Source of the DNA: DASZYT01 sp035545275
GTDB taxonomy: Bacteria; Patescibacteriota; Saccharimonadia; Saccharimonadales; UBA4665
NCBI GenBank assembly: GCA_035545275.1
Contig: DASZYT010000003.1
Coordinates: 1 to 29,625, forward strand
Direction of reading: 5' to 3'
DNA: 29,625 bases
Shown: in pieces, positions 29,268 through 29,625 of the stretch
Numbering within the stretch: position 1 is the first letter of the stretch
Layout: the number at the start of each line of letters is the position of its first letter
Made by a program: the position numbers and the translations under genes
The notes under the pieces: generated by a model
Database searches by the model: none
What the model was told of the DNA's origin: nothing
Seen by the model: the letters and a program-made list of their open reading frames with translations, nothing else

Positions 29268-29625
29268 ATGAAAATCACCAAATTTGTCCACTCATGTCTA
29301 CTGGTCGAAATGCCGGCACCTGTCAACCGCACCGCCTTATTCGACCCTGGCACCATGAACACGCTAGACATTGATTCACTGGAATTTTTAGATGACATTA
29401 TCATTACGCATGTCCACAACGACCACTTCGACATCGAGACGGTCAAAAAACTGGTGCAAAAGTTTTCAAATGTGCGGATAACGTCCACACCCGAAGTCGT
29501 ACAACAGCTGTCGCAGGAAAACATCAGCGCCACAAGTGAGTCGTCCGAAGGCATCGAATTTTTTGAATCCCCGCACGAAAGCATGGAGCCGCTAGGGCAG
29601 CCACCGCAAGAAATAGGGGTGCATT
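29268..29625 (+). CDS. Metallo-beta-lactamase-fold protein (UlaG-like), 3' truncated by window edge
   Basis: First 119 residues of a metallo-hydrolase. The start MKITKFVHSCLLVE and ALFDPGT match the UlaG/RomA-like branch, and THVHNDHFD holds the zinc motif HxHxDH (about residues 48-53). The rest, including the other zinc ligands, lies beyond the window. A strong AGGAGGGG ribosome site fixes the start at 29268. Enzymes of this group are lactonases, nucleases or phosphodiesterases; the part seen does not decide between them. Confidence 0.88.
   Translation, partial: MKITKFVHSCLLVEMPAPVNRTALFDPGTMNTLDIDSLEFLDDIIITHVHNDHFDIETVKKLVQKFSNVRITSTPEVVQQLSQENISATSESSEGIEFFESPHESMEPLGQPPQEIGVH

Noticed and set aside
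1..29625. tRNA, rRNA, CRISPR arrays, insertion sequences, attachment sites
   Set aside because: Intergenic gaps were read for cloverleaf T-loop patterns, repeat-spacer periodicity and terminal inverted repeats with transposase motifs; none was found, and most gaps are too short for them.

Overview
The window reads like a small-genome bacterium of the Candidate Phyla Radiation (Patescibacteria), most likely a Saccharibacteria-type lineage. Genes are packed tightly, there are no biosynthetic operons apart from pyrG, and many short genes of unknown function sit between core genes. UGA is a real stop codon here: several genes end in TGA and an RF2 gene is present, which argues against the UGA-recoding SR1/Gracilibacteria groups. 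The taxon is an inference from gene content and was not tested by phylogeny.

Left part (1-9510): the 3' part of secA, an M16 zinc peptidase, prfB (RF2), an unknown gene, ftsE-ftsX, a secreted coiled-coil/CHAP peptidoglycan hydrolase of PcsB type, and an S41 C-terminal processing protease. The core order secA-prfB-ftsE-ftsX-hydrolase-ctp is an old arrangement also seen in Firmicutes. It links protein export, translation termination and septal wall cleavage.

Middle part (9511-20073): pyrG followed by a single-domain response regulator and a clear terminator; a predicted zincin metallopeptidase; a convergent minus-strand pair (a Trm11-like RNA methyltransferase, then rpmA); a plus-strand operon with a UPF0104 flippase-like membrane protein, xseA, xseB and a membrane-anchored methyltransferase; a single-pass membrane protein; and a tightly coupled trio of a degenerate histidine kinase, a receiver domain with Glu in place of the phosphorylatable Asp, and recO.

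Right part (20074-29625): three short two-helix membrane proteins, glycyl-tRNA synthetase, an AT-rich gene that joins an AbiJ/HEPN-like region to a C-terminal domain resembling the tau subunit (DnaX domain V), then a string of short, mostly single-gene units: an alpha/beta hydrolase, a P-loop kinase, an RNase HI, a degenerate AroQ-like protein, an alkyltransferase-like protein, an APH-type kinase, an NYN nuclease and the start of a metallo-beta-lactamase-fold protein. A 262-base gap at 26057-26318 holds a promoter, two hairpins and an intrinsic terminator, and looks like a small structured RNA gene.

One theme runs through the window: many genes have a -10 box (often TGnTATNAT) only 6-9 bases before the ATG, with no Shine-Dalgarno sequence. 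This predicts widespread leaderless transcripts. The observations I rate highest are the tau-like fusion protein, the pseudo-two-component pair coupled to recO, and the candidate small RNA. No tRNA, rRNA, CRISPR array or insertion sequence was seen.
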